Position numbers and translations under genes: made by a program
Assembly (NCBI RefSeq): GCF_015350805.1
Contig: NZ_JADKSG010000001.1
Coordinates: 1,536,513 to 1,600,512, forward strand
Direction of reading: 5' to 3'
Length of the DNA: 64,000 bases
Source: Herbiconiux sp. VKM Ac-1786
GTDB lineage: Bacteria > Actinomycetota > Actinomycetes > Actinomycetales > Microbacteriaceae
The notes under the pieces: generated by a model
Told to the model about the DNA's origin: nothing
Database searches by the model: none
What the model saw: the letters and a program-made list of their open reading frames with translations, nothing else
In this document: positions 50,944 to 60,069 of the stretch, in pieces
Numbering within the stretch: position 1 is the first letter of the stretch
Layout: each line of letters begins with the position of its first letter

Positions 50944-51931
50944 CGGCGGGGCGCTCGCCGAGGGGCGGCTCGGCGGCGGCGGCGCGCTCGCCGACGGGCG
51001 GCCCGGCGGGCGCGGGACGGGGCGGGCGGCGGCCGCGCCACGGGACCGTCGCGATGAGCACCCCCGCGATCACGATCGCGCCGCCCACCAGGTCGCCGAC
51101 GTTCGGCACCTCCCCGAGGATCAGCCACGCACTCGTGAACCCCGCCACCGGCACCAGCATCGAGAACGGCGCGACGCGGCTCGACGGGTTGCGCTTCATC
51201 AGCGTCACCCAGATGCCCGAGCCGACGACCGTGCCGAGCAGCACCGTGTAGGCGAGCCCGATCAGAGCGGGCAGCGCGTCGAGCGTGAACGCGGTGGCGA
51301 GCGACTCGCCGATGCGCTCCGGCCCCTCGACGAGCAGCGACAGGATGAGCAGGGGCACGGGCGGCACGACCGACATCCACATCGTGAGCCCGAGCGGGCT
51401 GACCGGCTTCGCCTGGCGGCTGCAGATGTTGCCGAACGCCCAGCCGAGCGCGCCGAACAGCGTCAGCACCACCGGCAGCAGCGCTGAGACGCCCGCCCGT
51501 TCGGCCGCGATCACGCCGAGCCCGGCGACGGCGATCAGGATGCCCACCCCCTGCACCACGGTCAGCCGCTCCCGAAGCCACAGCGCGGCCAGCACCACCG
51601 TGAACGGCGCCGAGGCCTGCAGCACGAGCGAGGCCAGCCCGGGCGGCATGCCGGCCGACATCCCCGCGTAGAGGAACGCGAACTGCAGGATGCCGAACCC
51701 CAGCCCGTACCCGAGCAGCCACCGCACCTTCACGCCGGGCCACTTCACGAACAGCACCGTCGGGATCGCCAGCACCAGGAACCGCAGCGCCACCAGGAAG
51801 AACGGCGGGAAGTGCTCCAGCGAGAAGTGGATCGCCACGAAGTTGACCCCCCACAGCACGGCGACGAGGGCGGCGAGGAGGCGATCGCGGAGGGGCACGG
51901 TGTCAGCCTCGCGGTGGGCGTCCGGCTGCAC
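50912..51931 (-). CDS. EamA/DMT-family transporter
   Basis: A 339-residue drug/metabolite transporter with ten hydrophobic helices in two EamA halves (AALVAVLWGVNFVAIHF; LLPVVLTLFGALGWAFGNICSR). RhaT/YdcZ-like exporters of amino acids or metabolites belong here. The C-terminal tail is Pro/Gly/Glu rich with a repeated PPVGER/PPLGER unit. GTG at 51931 is used; a GTG at 51898 is also possible. A palindrome abuts the start. Confidence 0.9.
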   Translation of the reverse strand: MQPDAHREADTVPLRDRLLAALVAVLWGVNFVAIHFSLEHFPPFFLVALRFLVLAIPTVLFVKWPGVKVRWLLGYGLGFGILQFAFLYAGMSAGMPPGLASLVLQASAPFTVVLAALWLRERLTVVQGVGILIAVAGLGVIAAERAGVSALLPVVLTLFGALGWAFGNICSRQAKPVSPLGLTMWMSVVPPVPLLILSLLVEGPERIGESLATAFTLDALPALIGLAYTVLLGTVVGSGIWVTLMKRNPSSRVAPFSMLVPVAGFTSAWLILGEVPNVGDLVGGAIVIAGVLIATVPWRGRRPPRPAPAGPPVGERAAAAEPPLGERPAAVGTGGESGR

Positions 51932-51946
51932 AAGCGATCATCGCTT
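51932..51946. promoter_or_regulatory. Palindrome directly upstream of the EamA gene
   Basis: AAGCGAT-C-ATCGCTT, perfect 7-bp arms around one base, immediately before the GTG at 51931. Probable operator; no regulator gene lies next to it. Confidence 0.4.
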
Positions 51947-52058
51947 CACCGACGATGTGGCGCAGGTTCACAGTGGGGCGGATGCGCGGCGGGGCCGCGG
52001 CGCGGGTGCCGTGCGCGCATCCGCTCGTCACCCGCGCCCGCGAGCCGCCGCGCGAGGG

Positions 52059-52322
52059 TCAGCGGCCGTGCTCGGCGAGGATCGTGTCGAGGTCGATGCG
52101 TTTCAGGAGGCCGGCCCAGTCGAAGGAGCGGGCGGCGTCAATCGCGTCGTCCTCGGCGACGACCTTGCCGTTGCGGTGCACGGTGACGCCGGCCGGCGCC
52201 TCGGCGTTGACGATGCGCAGGATCTCGTCGTTCACCGCCTCGGTGTCGAAGTCGGCGCCGTAGCGGGCGTAGACGTCGGCGTTCACGGTGTAGTTCAGCA
52301 CGGTGATGTCGGTGTGGGTCAT
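52059..52322 (-). CDS. Small hypothetical protein (87 aa)
   Basis: An acidic, soluble-looking small protein I do not recognise: MTHTDITVLNYTVNADVYAR opens it and it ends with a helical LLKRIDLDTILAEHGR. Codon use is like its neighbours and the coding frame is clean. GAGG lies 2-6 bases before the ATG. It is divergent from the Tat-secreted protein gene. Confidence 0.6.
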   Translation of the reverse strand: MTHTDITVLNYTVNADVYARYGADFDTEAVNDEILRIVNAEAPAGVTVHRNGKVVAEDDAIDAARSFDWAGLLKRIDLDTILAEHGR

Positions 52323-52487
52323 CGCCTCAGTCTGACGCAGAGGCGGCGGGCGCGCATCCGTCGGATGTCTGAGGCGGATGGCTGAGGCGGGTGTGCGAGG
52401 CGGGTGTGCGAGGCGGCCTGTCCTGTTGCGGACATGTCCGGAAGCGGCGGTTGTCCTGGGCCCGGGCCGCCGTGAGACTCGGCTGTG

Positions 52488-53330
52488 ATGACCATCGACT
52501 CCCTCGCCCCCGTGCCCTCCGGTGTCGGCCGGCGCACCCTGCTGGGCGCGGCCTGGTCGGCCCCCGTGATCCTCGCGGCCGTCGGCGCTCCCCTCGCCGC
52601 CGCCAGCGACGGCGGGCTCACCGCCACGCTGACCTGGGTCGACCCGCCCGGCGTGCAGAAGGAGTCGTCGCTGCTGCTGCTCACGCTGAAGCCCGGCGTG
52701 GGCGGCGCACCGGTGGTGCGCGGAACCGGCACGCTGACCCTGACGGTGGTCGAGGGCTACGCCGAGCCGGCGAAGGACGTCGTCGCGCCGTCGGGCTGGA
52801 CGGTCTCGAAGAACGGGCGCTCGATCACCATCGTCGCCCCGCCCGGCGTGACGGCGGGGGCCAAGGGGTTCAACGTCGAGTTCGGCGAGCTGTCGGGCAA
52901 CTGGACGACGCTCGCGACCTGGACCGAGAGCGGCGCCACCGGGTCGGTGACCTCGAGCATCGAGGTCGGTCCGCGCGGGTTCCCGACGATGGCCTGGACC
53001 ACGAACCCCGCGGTGCACGGAGGCACGTCGACCCTGCGGCTGACGGTTCCGTCGAACAGCTATGCGCTCGGCTACCAGGGGGTGCTCATCATCACCCCGC
53101 TGTCGGAGGACTCGGTCGTCACCCTGCCGAGCGGCTGGACGTTCGAGGAGCCGTACCTGGGCGGCCAGCTCTTCTCCGGGCCGCTCACGACCGCCGGAAC
53201 GTTCGACTTCCCGGTCGCGTTCGCCGCGGGCACCGAACCGGTGACGGTCAATGCGCAGTGGATCGCGCCGAGCGCGCCGGGCGCGACTCCGGCCACCGCG
53301 AAGCCGGTGCTGCAGCTCGCGCCGGCCTGA
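52488..53330 (+). CDS. Tat-exported hypothetical protein
   Basis: A 280-residue protein. GRRTLLGAAWSAPVILAAVGAPLAAAS (residues about 15-40) is a twin-arginine signal with a hydrophobic core, so the protein should be folded before export. The mature part is beta-rich with two repeated Ig-like units (GTLTLTVVEGY, STLRLTVPSNS). No anchor at the C-terminus. ATG at 52488 is preferred over the overlapping GTG at 52485. Copies of the sequence around its stop codon continue downstream. Confidence 0.65.
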   Translation: MTIDSLAPVPSGVGRRTLLGAAWSAPVILAAVGAPLAAASDGGLTATLTWVDPPGVQKESSLLLLTLKPGVGGAPVVRGTGTLTLTVVEGYAEPAKDVVAPSGWTVSKNGRSITIVAPPGVTAGAKGFNVEFGELSGNWTTLATWTESGATGSVTSSIEVGPRGFPTMAWTTNPAVHGGTSTLRLTVPSNSYALGYQGVLIITPLSEDSVVTLPSGWTFEEPYLGGQLFSGPLTTAGTFDFPVAFAAGTEPVTVNAQWIAPSAPGATPATAKPVLQLAPA

Positions 53331-53382
53331 GTCCATTCGGCCTGAGTCGCGCCTGCGTCGTGCCGAGTCGCGGGCCTGAGTC
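53323..53382. repeat. Short repeats of GGCCTGAGTC over the Tat protein stop codon
   Basis: CGGCCTGAGTC at 53323-53333 (with the TGA stop), again at 53338-53348, and GGCCTGAGTC at 53373-53382, with a partial copy after it. The stop context has been multiplied in the spacer. Confidence 0.75.
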
Positions 53383-53471
53383 GGGCCTGACCCGTCCCGG
53401 CGTCCGGCCGCTGAAGGGCTTCGTGGCGCCGAGCCCCTTGCGGGTCGGGATGACCGGCATAGCGTGAGGGC

Positions 53472-53711
53472 ATGGACAACTCAGACATCCGCTGGAACGA
53501 CGAAGCGCGCGCCAAGATCCTCGACGACGCCGACAACGTGCTGCGCGAGGCCGTCTCGGCCGTCGCGGCCTCCCACTCCGACGCCACCTCCGACGAGGCG
53601 TACGCCGAGCTGAACCGGCTCCTCAAGGACCGGTTCATCGACTACGAGCCGGGGCCGGACGTGCGGAAGTACGCGGACGCAATCGTCGCGGGCGAGGTCT
53701 CGGCGGGCTGA
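53472..53711 (+). CDS. Small hypothetical protein (79 aa)
   Basis: An acidic, helical 79-residue protein (MDNSDIRWNDEARAKILDDA at the start). Not recognised. A TAGCGT box ends 6 bases before the ATG, which supports it as a real leaderless gene. It converges on the metallo-beta-lactamase gene. Confidence 0.6.
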   Translation: MDNSDIRWNDEARAKILDDADNVLREAVSAVAASHSDATSDEAYAELNRLLKDRFIDYEPGPDVRKYADAIVAGEVSAG

Positions 53712-53762
53712 CCCGGGCGTCAGCCCTCGGCCGATGAACCCGGGGCGTCAGCCCTCGGCCGA
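53711..53762. repeat. Tandem duplication over the metallo-hydrolase stop codon
   Basis: 53711-53734 and 53738-53762 are copies of about 25 bases (core CGTCAGCCCTCGGCCGA) that differ by one inserted G. The second copy holds the TGA of the minus-strand gene. Confidence 0.85.
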
Positions 53763-54593
53763 CAGGGCGGCGTAGCCCGCGCGGAGTGCCGAGCGCAGGG
53801 ACGCGTCCGGCCACAGCCCGAGCAGCTCGGCCGGGAGTTCGGCGCCCGCGACCGTCGCACCGGAGTCGTGGGCCCGCCGCACGAATGACGCCACCTGCTC
53901 AAGCCGGTCGGCCTGGCGCTCGCCGAACGCCCGGTCGACCACCGCGCCGTGCCCCGGCACGATGACGTCACCGTCCCCGATCCGCCCGAGGACCGAGCGC
54001 AGCGCCGCCGGCCACCCCAGCGGGAACGAGCCCGAGCCGAACATCGGCGCGCCCGACTCCTCGATCACGTCGCCGAGGAACCAGACCCCCGCGTCGGGCA
54101 CGTGCACGGCTAGGTCGGTGTCGGTGTGTCCCGGGTCGATCGGCAGCAGCTCGATCATCCGCTCGCCCGGGTCGATCGTGAGGGGTGCGTCGACGAGCAC
54201 TGTCGGCGGGGTCAGGTGCACGCCCGCCCAGTTCTTGTCGGGCTCGCGGGTCGGGTCGGCCTGCACGGCGGCGAGCCGCGGGGCCTCGTGCTGCTCGAAG
54301 TGCCGCGGAACGAGCACATGCCCGTAGATGCCGACCCCGTGCGCGGCGAAGCGCTCGTTGCCGAAGGTGTGGTCGTAGTGGGCGTGCGTGTTGATCGCGG
54401 CGACGACCGGGCGCCGGAACTCGGCGACCACGTCGCGCAGGATCTCGTCGCCCTCCTCGGGGCTGTTCCGCGTGTCGACGATGGTCACGCCGGTCGGCCC
54501 CACGATCGCCCCCACCGACACGTCGACCGGCTCGTACCGCCGCACGAAGACCCCGTCGCCGACCTCGGCCCATCCGCTCACGTCGCTCGTCAT
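53748..54593 (-). CDS. Metallo-beta-lactamase fold hydrolase
   Basis: A 281-residue zinc hydrolase. The metal motif NTHAHYDHTFGNE (HxHxDH), PGHTDTD, FLGDVIEES and IVPGHGAVVD are all present. The family covers glyoxalase II-like, lactonase and other hydrolases; no substrate can be assigned. ATG at 54593 follows TACCGT by 7 bases. No signal peptide. Confidence 0.9.
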   Translation of the reverse strand: MTSDVSGWAEVGDGVFVRRYEPVDVSVGAIVGPTGVTIVDTRNSPEEGDEILRDVVAEFRRPVVAAINTHAHYDHTFGNERFAAHGVGIYGHVLVPRHFEQHEAPRLAAVQADPTREPDKNWAGVHLTPPTVLVDAPLTIDPGERMIELLPIDPGHTDTDLAVHVPDAGVWFLGDVIEESGAPMFGSGSFPLGWPAALRSVLGRIGDGDVIVPGHGAVVDRAFGERQADRLEQVASFVRRAHDSGATVAGAELPAELLGLWPDASLRSALRAGYAALSAEG

Positions 54594-54741
54594 GCGGGTC
54601 ACGGTATCCGGATGCGCGCCGCGCCGCCCGGGCCCCGCCCCCCTCGTGGCGCCGCGCGCCCGCCGCTGCTGCTGCCCGTCCCACTCGTGGTGCCCCGCCC
54701 CTCCCATCCGCCGCTGGGGCGGCGGCGCCTAGGATCGAGCG

Positions 54742-55149
54742 GTGACCTCCTCCGCCGCCCCGACCGCTCGCCGCGCATCCGCTCGGGCCGTCGTGATCGC
54801 GGCCGTCGTCGACCTCGTGCTGGTGCTGCTGTTCGTGGCGATCGGGCGACGCAGCCACGACGAGGGCGACGCGCTCGCCGGATTCGCCGTCACCGCGTGG
54901 CCCTTCGTCGCGGGCGCGGCGGTCGGCTGGCTGGCCTCTCTCGGCTGGCGCCGCCCCCTCGCCGTGTGGCCCACCGGCGTCGTGGTGTGGCTGGCGGCGG
55001 TCGTGCTCGGCATGCTGCTGCGCGTCGCGAGCGGCCAGGGCGTGCAGCTGAGCTTCGTCATCGTGACGACGATCGTGCTGGGCGTCTTCCTCGTGGGCTG
55101 GCGCGCGATCGCGGCCCTCGTGCGCCGCCTCCGCGCCCGCCGCCGCTGA
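54742..55149 (+). CDS. DUF3054 membrane protein
   Basis: A 135-residue membrane protein of DUF3054 with four hydrophobic helices; WPFVAGAAVGWLASLGWRRPLAVWPTGVVVW is characteristic. The tail is Arg rich (inside-positive). Function unknown. GTG start, 6 bases after TAGGAT. Confidence 0.85.
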   Translation: MTSSAAPTARRASARAVVIAAVVDLVLVLLFVAIGRRSHDEGDALAGFAVTAWPFVAGAAVGWLASLGWRRPLAVWPTGVVVWLAAVVLGMLLRVASGQGVQLSFVIVTTIVLGVFLVGWRAIAALVRRLRARRR

Positions 55150-55285
55150 CCGCGTGCCCTGACTCGCCGCCGCTGAACGGCCGCACCTCCCGGGCCACCA
55201 CCGCGCCGGCCGCGCCACGCCCACGCCCACGCCCGCGCCACCACCGCGCACGGCGCACCCCCAGGCCCGGGTACGAAGATGAGGC

Positions 55286-57055
55286 ATGCGCTGGAAACTC
55301 TGGGCCGCCGCCGCGGGCCTCGCCTCGGCCGCCGCCGTGCTCGCGATCGCCGAGGTCATCGCGGTGTTCGCGGGCGCGTCGACGAGCCCGCTCTTCGCGG
55401 TCGGATCCCTCGTCATCGACCTCGCCCCACCCGGCGTGAAAGACCTGGTCATCCAGCTCTTCGGCACCGGTGACAAGGCCGCGCTGCTGACGCTGCTCGG
55501 CGTGGTCGTGGCGGTGCTCGCCGCCCTCGCCGGCCTGCTCGAACGGCGTCGCACCCCGTTCGGCGTAGCCCTCCTCGTGCTCGTCTCGGGCATCGCGGTG
55601 CTCGCGGTCACCACCCGCTCCGGCGCCGGCCCCCTCTCGGGCCTGCCGACGGTCGTGGGCATGATCGCCGGTGCCCTCCTGCTCCGGATGCTCGCCCAGC
55701 GCCTCCGCGCCTGGCAGGCCTCCACCACCCGCCCCCTCGCCGCCCCCGCCCGCGTGCCCGTCGCCGCCCGGGCGGCCGCTGCTCCAGGCGCCTCCCGCAC
55801 CTCCACCTCCGCGGACGCGACCCAGGCCCCCACCGTCCCCGCCACCTCCCGCGCCTCCACCACTGCGGATGCGACCCGGGCCCCCACCGTCCCCGGAGGC
55901 CCGGCCGCCGACAGCGCGTCCCCCTCTTCCGCCGGCCCCGCCACCCAGACCGCGACTCCGGCCGCCGCGCCCGGCGCAGCCCGCGTCGATCGGCGGCGGT
56001 TCCTCGTCGCGACCGGCGTGACCGCCGTCGGCGCCGTGTTCGCCGGCGTCATCGCCCGCAGCATGAACGCCGCGGCGTCGGCGGTCACCGCCGCCCGCGA
56101 GGCCATCACCCTCCCCGCCGCCGCCACCCCCGCGCCCGCCGCCCCAGCCGGAGCCGAGCTCGGCCTCGACGGCCTCGCCTCCTACATCACCCCGAACGCC
56201 GAGTTCTACCGCATCGACACCGCCCTCCAGGTGCCGAGCGTCGACGCGAGCACGTGGTCGCTGAAGATCACCGGCATGGTCGAGGAGGAGATCGAGCTGT
56301 CGTGGAACGATCTCGTCGCGCTGCCGCTGGAAGAGCATCCGGTCACCCTCGCCTGCGTCTCGAACGAGGTCGGCGGAGACCTGATCGGCAACGCGCTCTG
56401 GCTCGGCTACCCCATTCGCGAGCTGCTCGCCCGTGCGAAGCCGCTGCCGGGCGCCGACATGGTGCTCAGCCGCAGCATCGACGGCTTCACCGCCGGAACC
56501 CCGCTCGAGGTGCTGCAGGACCCGGATCGCGTCGGCATCCTCGCCGTCGGCATGAACGGCGAACCGCTGCCCGTCGAGCACGGATTCCCCGTGCGCGTCG
56601 TCGTCGCCGGCCTCTACGGCTACGTCTCGGCGACGAAGTGGGTGACCGAGCTGCAGCTCACGACCTTCGCCGAATCCGAGGGCTACTGGACGCCCCGCGG
56701 CTGGTCGGCCCTCGGCCCGGTCAAGACCGAGTCGCGCATCGACGTGCCGCGCGCCGGCACCTCGATCTCGGCCGGCACGGTGCCGATCGCGGGCGTCGCC
56801 TGGGCCCAGCACACCGGCATCGAGAAGGTCGAGGTGCGCGTCGACGACGGCCCCTGGGCGGATGCGCGGCTCGCCGACACCGCCGGCATCGACACCTGGG
56901 TGCAGTGGGTCTACGAGTGGGACGCCACCTCCGGCGACCACACCGTCTCGGTGCGGGCGACCGACCGCTCGGGCTACACCCAGACCTCCGACGAGGCGCC
57001 CCCGGCCCCCGACGGCGCCTCGGGCTGGCACACCCGCACCCTCACGGTCTCCTAG
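55286..57055 (+). CDS. Membrane-anchored sulfite-oxidase-like molybdoenzyme
   Basis: A 589-residue protein. Residues 1-145 have four hydrophobic helices. A Thr/Pro/Ala linker follows with two copies of an about 17-residue unit (from residue 169). Then a Tat-like RRRFLVATGVTAVGAVFAGV segment, and the molybdopterin domain (about 290-470) with the Mo-ligand C357 in TLACVSNEVGGD and GYPIRELL. A C-terminal Ig-like dimerisation domain ends the protein. It faces the outside and may oxidise or reduce sulfur or nitrogen oxides. Redox partner not nearby. Confidence 0.88.
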   Translation: MRWKLWAAAAGLASAAAVLAIAEVIAVFAGASTSPLFAVGSLVIDLAPPGVKDLVIQLFGTGDKAALLTLLGVVVAVLAALAGLLERRRTPFGVALLVLVSGIAVLAVTTRSGAGPLSGLPTVVGMIAGALLLRMLAQRLRAWQASTTRPLAAPARVPVAARAAAAPGASRTSTSADATQAPTVPATSRASTTADATRAPTVPGGPAADSASPSSAGPATQTATPAAAPGAARVDRRRFLVATGVTAVGAVFAGVIARSMNAAASAVTAAREAITLPAAATPAPAAPAGAELGLDGLASYITPNAEFYRIDTALQVPSVDASTWSLKITGMVEEEIELSWNDLVALPLEEHPVTLACVSNEVGGDLIGNALWLGYPIRELLARAKPLPGADMVLSRSIDGFTAGTPLEVLQDPDRVGILAVGMNGEPLPVEHGFPVRVVVAGLYGYVSATKWVTELQLTTFAESEGYWTPRGWSALGPVKTESRIDVPRAGTSISAGTVPIAGVAWAQHTGIEKVEVRVDDGPWADARLADTAGIDTWVQWVYEWDATSGDHTVSVRATDRSGYTQTSDEAPPAPDGASGWHTRTLTVS

Positions 57056-57091
57056 CCCTGGGCCCCGCCCCCGCCCGCCCGCACCCCGGAA

Positions 57092-57160
57092 CCTTCGCGA
57101 GTGGTCACTTTTGGCGGTGACACGCTGCGACTTCGCGCCGAAAGTGACCACTCGCGAAGG
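57092..57160. terminator. 20-bp perfect inverted repeat between convergent genes
   Basis: Arms 57092-57111 and 57141-57160 pair perfectly and extend through one G-T wobble to about 25 bp (loop about 57117-57135). It lies between the molybdoenzyme gene and the YhgE gene and probably ends transcription from both sides. Confidence 0.8.
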
Positions 57161-57235
57161 GGAAGGGGGCGAGGGGGAGGGGGAGGGGTGGCGGGCGCGG
57201 GCGCGGGGTGTGGCGGGCGCGGGCGCCGGCCCGCG

Positions 57236-59302
57236 TCAGCCGATGAGCGAGGGGCGGAGGTCGCGCAGCGTGCGGTGCCGCGTCATGCGCCGCGCCCCGA
57301 GGTACGACACGAGCAGCGCCCCGAGCAGCCAGAACACGAGCGCCCCGGCGTCGGCCCCCGCGAGCGACACGTCGCCTCCGTACATCAGCTGCCGGATGCC
57401 GTCGACCGCATGACTCATCGGCAGCACCTGGTGCAGCACCTGCAGCGGCCCGGGCAGCGTCTGCCACGGGAACGTCCCGCCCGCCGTCACCAGCTGCAGC
57501 ACCATCAGCACCAGCCCGAGGAACTGCCCGACGCTGCCGAGCAGGATGTTCAGGGCCAGGATGATCGTCGCGAACGTCGCCGAGGTGAGCACCATGAAGC
57601 CGAGCATCCCCCACGGGTGCTCGACCTGGTAGCCGAGCGCGAGCGTGATGATGCCGAACACCGCGAGCATCTGCACCGCACCGAGGAGCGCAGGCGCGGC
57701 CCAGCCGGCGGTGGTCGCCGTGAAGGGCTTCTTCATCGCGGTCAGCGCGCGGCGCGACAGCGGCTTCACGATCAGGAACAGCGCGTAGATGCCGATCCAG
57801 GCCGCGAGGCTGATGAAGAACGGCGCCATGCCGGCCCCGTAGTTGCTCGCCTTGGTGACGGCGTCGTTGTCGACCGCGACCGGGTCGGAGATGGTCTGGG
57901 CCGCGGTCTCGCGCTGGTCGGCGGTCTGGTTCGGCACGTCGTCGAGTCCGGATGCGAGGCCGTCACGCAGCTCGTCCGCCCCGCTGTCGAGGGTGCCGAG
58001 TCCGCCCGCGAGGTCGAGCGAGCCCTGGGCGAGCTGCGTCACTCCGCCCGCCAGCTGGGACGCACCGGACGCCGCGGAGGCGATGCCGTTCGTCAGCGTG
58101 GGGGCGGCGTCGGCGAGCTGCTGGGTTCCGGCGGCGAGCTGCGAGGCTCCGGAGGCGGCGGTCGCGATGCCGCCCGAGAGCTGCGGAGCCGCGTCGGCCA
58201 GCTGCTGCGTTCCGGCGGCGACGGCTGCGCTTCCGGCGGCGAGCTGGCCGATCTGGGTGTTGGCGGCCTGCACCTTGGTGTTGCCGTCGTCCACGGCGGT
58301 GGCGATCTGCGCGATGTCGGCGAGGAGCGCCTGCTTCTCGGCGTCGGTCAGGCCGGGGGCGGCGGCGATGGCCGCCTCGGCGTCGGTGCGCACGGCCGCA
58401 GCCTGGTCCACCGCATCCTGAACCTGGGTCGCGAGACCCGAGGCCGTTGTCGCGAGCTGGGCGTTGCCCGCCGCGACCTGCTGCGCGCCGTCGTTCAGGC
58501 GCGCGGTGTCGTCGGGCAGGGAGGCCGAGCCGGCCTGCAGCTGCTGCAGCCCGCCCGAGAGCTGCTGGGCGCCGTCGTTCAGCTGATTGGCCTGGTCGGG
58601 CAGCGCGGCCGAGCCGGCTTGGAGCTGCTGCAGCCCGTCGGCGAGCTGGAGCGCGCCGATGTTCGCGGTGCCCGCCCCCGAGGCGAGCTGCTGGCCGCCG
58701 TCGCTCGCGGTCGCAGTGCCGTCGGCGAGCTGGTCGGCGCCGTCGACGGCGGTCGTGAGGTTCTGGCGCACGGTGGCGAAGCCGTCGAGGAGCTTCAGCG
58801 CCGCCTCCTTGCCGACCTGCTCGGTGATGCTGGCGCGCACCTTCTCGGCGACCTGGCCGGCGATCGTGGTGGCGAGGAAGCTGTTGGTGTCGTTCGTGGT
58901 GAGCTCGACGACGGCCTGGGTAGGGGCGTCGCCCTCGGCGCTCGTGAGCGCGGTCGAGAAGTCGGGGCCGAGCGTGAGGATGAAGTCGTAGGTGCCGTCG
59001 CGCACGCCCTGTTCGGCGGTGTCGGCGTCGGTGACGATCCAGCCGACGGACTCGTCCTCGAGAAGCTGGTTCTCGACCTGCGTGCCGTAGTCGACCGGTT
59101 CGCCGTCGACGGTGGCGCCGGTGTCCTCGACGACGAGCGCGACGGGCACGTCCTTGAGGTTGCCGTAGGGGTCGTTGTTGGCCCAGAGGTAGAGCCCGGC
59201 GTAGAGCACGGGCACGAGCATCAGGGCGACGAGGGCGAGCTTCGCCATGCCGGTCGCGGTGAGCCGCTTCAGCTCGGTGGCGACGAGGTGGTAGATCTTC
59301 AC
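57236..59302 (-). CDS. YhgE/Pip-family membrane protein
   Basis: A 688-residue protein. An N-terminal helix (about 18-40) is followed by an external domain and a long coiled, Gly/Gln/Leu repeat region (about 210-480) with units such as LADGLQQLQAGSAAL and LNDGAQQLSGG, then five or six C-terminal helices (about 500-680). YhgE/Pip proteins are phage-receptor-like or exporter-like and are related to ABC-2 permeases and type VII secretion EsaA. The GTG start overlaps the upstream pseudo-ATPase stop by 4 bases, so they are coupled. Confidence 0.9.
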   Translation of the reverse strand: MKIYHLVATELKRLTATGMAKLALVALMLVPVLYAGLYLWANNDPYGNLKDVPVALVVEDTGATVDGEPVDYGTQVENQLLEDESVGWIVTDADTAEQGVRDGTYDFILTLGPDFSTALTSAEGDAPTQAVVELTTNDTNSFLATTIAGQVAEKVRASITEQVGKEAALKLLDGFATVRQNLTTAVDGADQLADGTATASDGGQQLASGAGTANIGALQLADGLQQLQAGSAALPDQANQLNDGAQQLSGGLQQLQAGSASLPDDTARLNDGAQQVAAGNAQLATTASGLATQVQDAVDQAAAVRTDAEAAIAAAPGLTDAEKQALLADIAQIATAVDDGNTKVQAANTQIGQLAAGSAAVAAGTQQLADAAPQLSGGIATAASGASQLAAGTQQLADAAPTLTNGIASAASGASQLAGGVTQLAQGSLDLAGGLGTLDSGADELRDGLASGLDDVPNQTADQRETAAQTISDPVAVDNDAVTKASNYGAGMAPFFISLAAWIGIYALFLIVKPLSRRALTAMKKPFTATTAGWAAPALLGAVQMLAVFGIITLALGYQVEHPWGMLGFMVLTSATFATIILALNILLGSVGQFLGLVLMVLQLVTAGGTFPWQTLPGPLQVLHQVLPMSHAVDGIRQLMYGGDVSLAGADAGALVFWLLGALLVSYLGARRMTRHRTLRDLRPSLIG

Positions 59303-60069
59303 GCGTGTGACTCCGGTTCGGTGTCGGTGAGTTCAGTGGTGGGCGCCGGCGCGGGTGGCGCGGCGAGGTGGGCGGCAGGATGCGCGGGAGGGGCGCTCGC
59401 GGCGGCCGTGGGCTCAGCGGCCGCGGCTTCGGCGGCGGCGCGGGCGGCCGCCTCGCGGGCCGCGGCCTCGCGGGCGTCGAGGAGGGGGCGCACGAGCTGC
59501 GCCGAGGGGGCGCCGCAGACCACGAGCACCGCGAAGTCGCGGGCCGCGAGGTCGTCGGCGATGTCGAGCCACTCGTGCGGGTCGCCGCCGTGCCGGTCGG
59601 GCGAGGCGAGCACGAGCGCCCGCACCCCGCGCCGGAACGCGGCCAGCTCCACCATCAGCCGGATGCGCAGCGCCGCCGGCACGTCCCCCACCCGCACCGT
59701 CGCGTAGTCGCCGGCACCGGCGTCGGCCAGCATCTGGGCGACGGCCGCGCGGGAAGCGGCGCGATCCGAGAACATCAGCTCCTCGCGCACGACGTCGCGC
59801 AGCTGCAGGTCGGCGGCGGGCTCGCTCACGTCGGGGGCGTCGACGAGGGCGACGAGTTCCCGGATGCGCGCCGAGTCGTCCACGCCGTCGAGCGTGACCG
59901 AGCCGCTGTCGGGCGTCATCCGCCCGCTCAGGATGAGCGAGAGCACGGTCGGCTGGTCGCCGACCTCGGCCTCGGCGACGGTGACCCGCCCGGTCTCGAA
60001 CTCCACGTCGCGCTGCGGCAGCGGGATGCCCGCGTGCCCCTTGCTCACGCCCTGCGCCACGATCCTCAT
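59299..60069 (-). CDS. Degenerate ABC ATPase-like protein
   Basis: A 256-residue protein that aligns to an ABC ATPase but lacks its key sites. Where Walker A should be it reads EAEVGDQPTVLSLILSGRM (no GxxGxGKS/T); TPDSGSVTLDGVDDSARIRELVALV matches the A-loop/Q-loop part; the signature LSGGQ and a clear Walker B are missing (VPAALRIRLMVELAAFRRG; ALVLASPDR). The tail is Ala/Pro rich. Translationally coupled to TetR and YhgE. It probably has no ATPase activity and serves as a structural partner of YhgE. Confidence 0.75.
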   Translation of the reverse strand: MRIVAQGVSKGHAGIPLPQRDVEFETGRVTVAEAEVGDQPTVLSLILSGRMTPDSGSVTLDGVDDSARIRELVALVDAPDVSEPAADLQLRDVVREELMFSDRAASRAAVAQMLADAGAGDYATVRVGDVPAALRIRLMVELAAFRRGVRALVLASPDRHGGDPHEWLDIADDLAARDFAVLVVCGAPSAQLVRPLLDAREAAAREAAARAAAEAAAAEPTAAASAPPAHPAAHLAAPPAPAPTTELTDTEPESHA

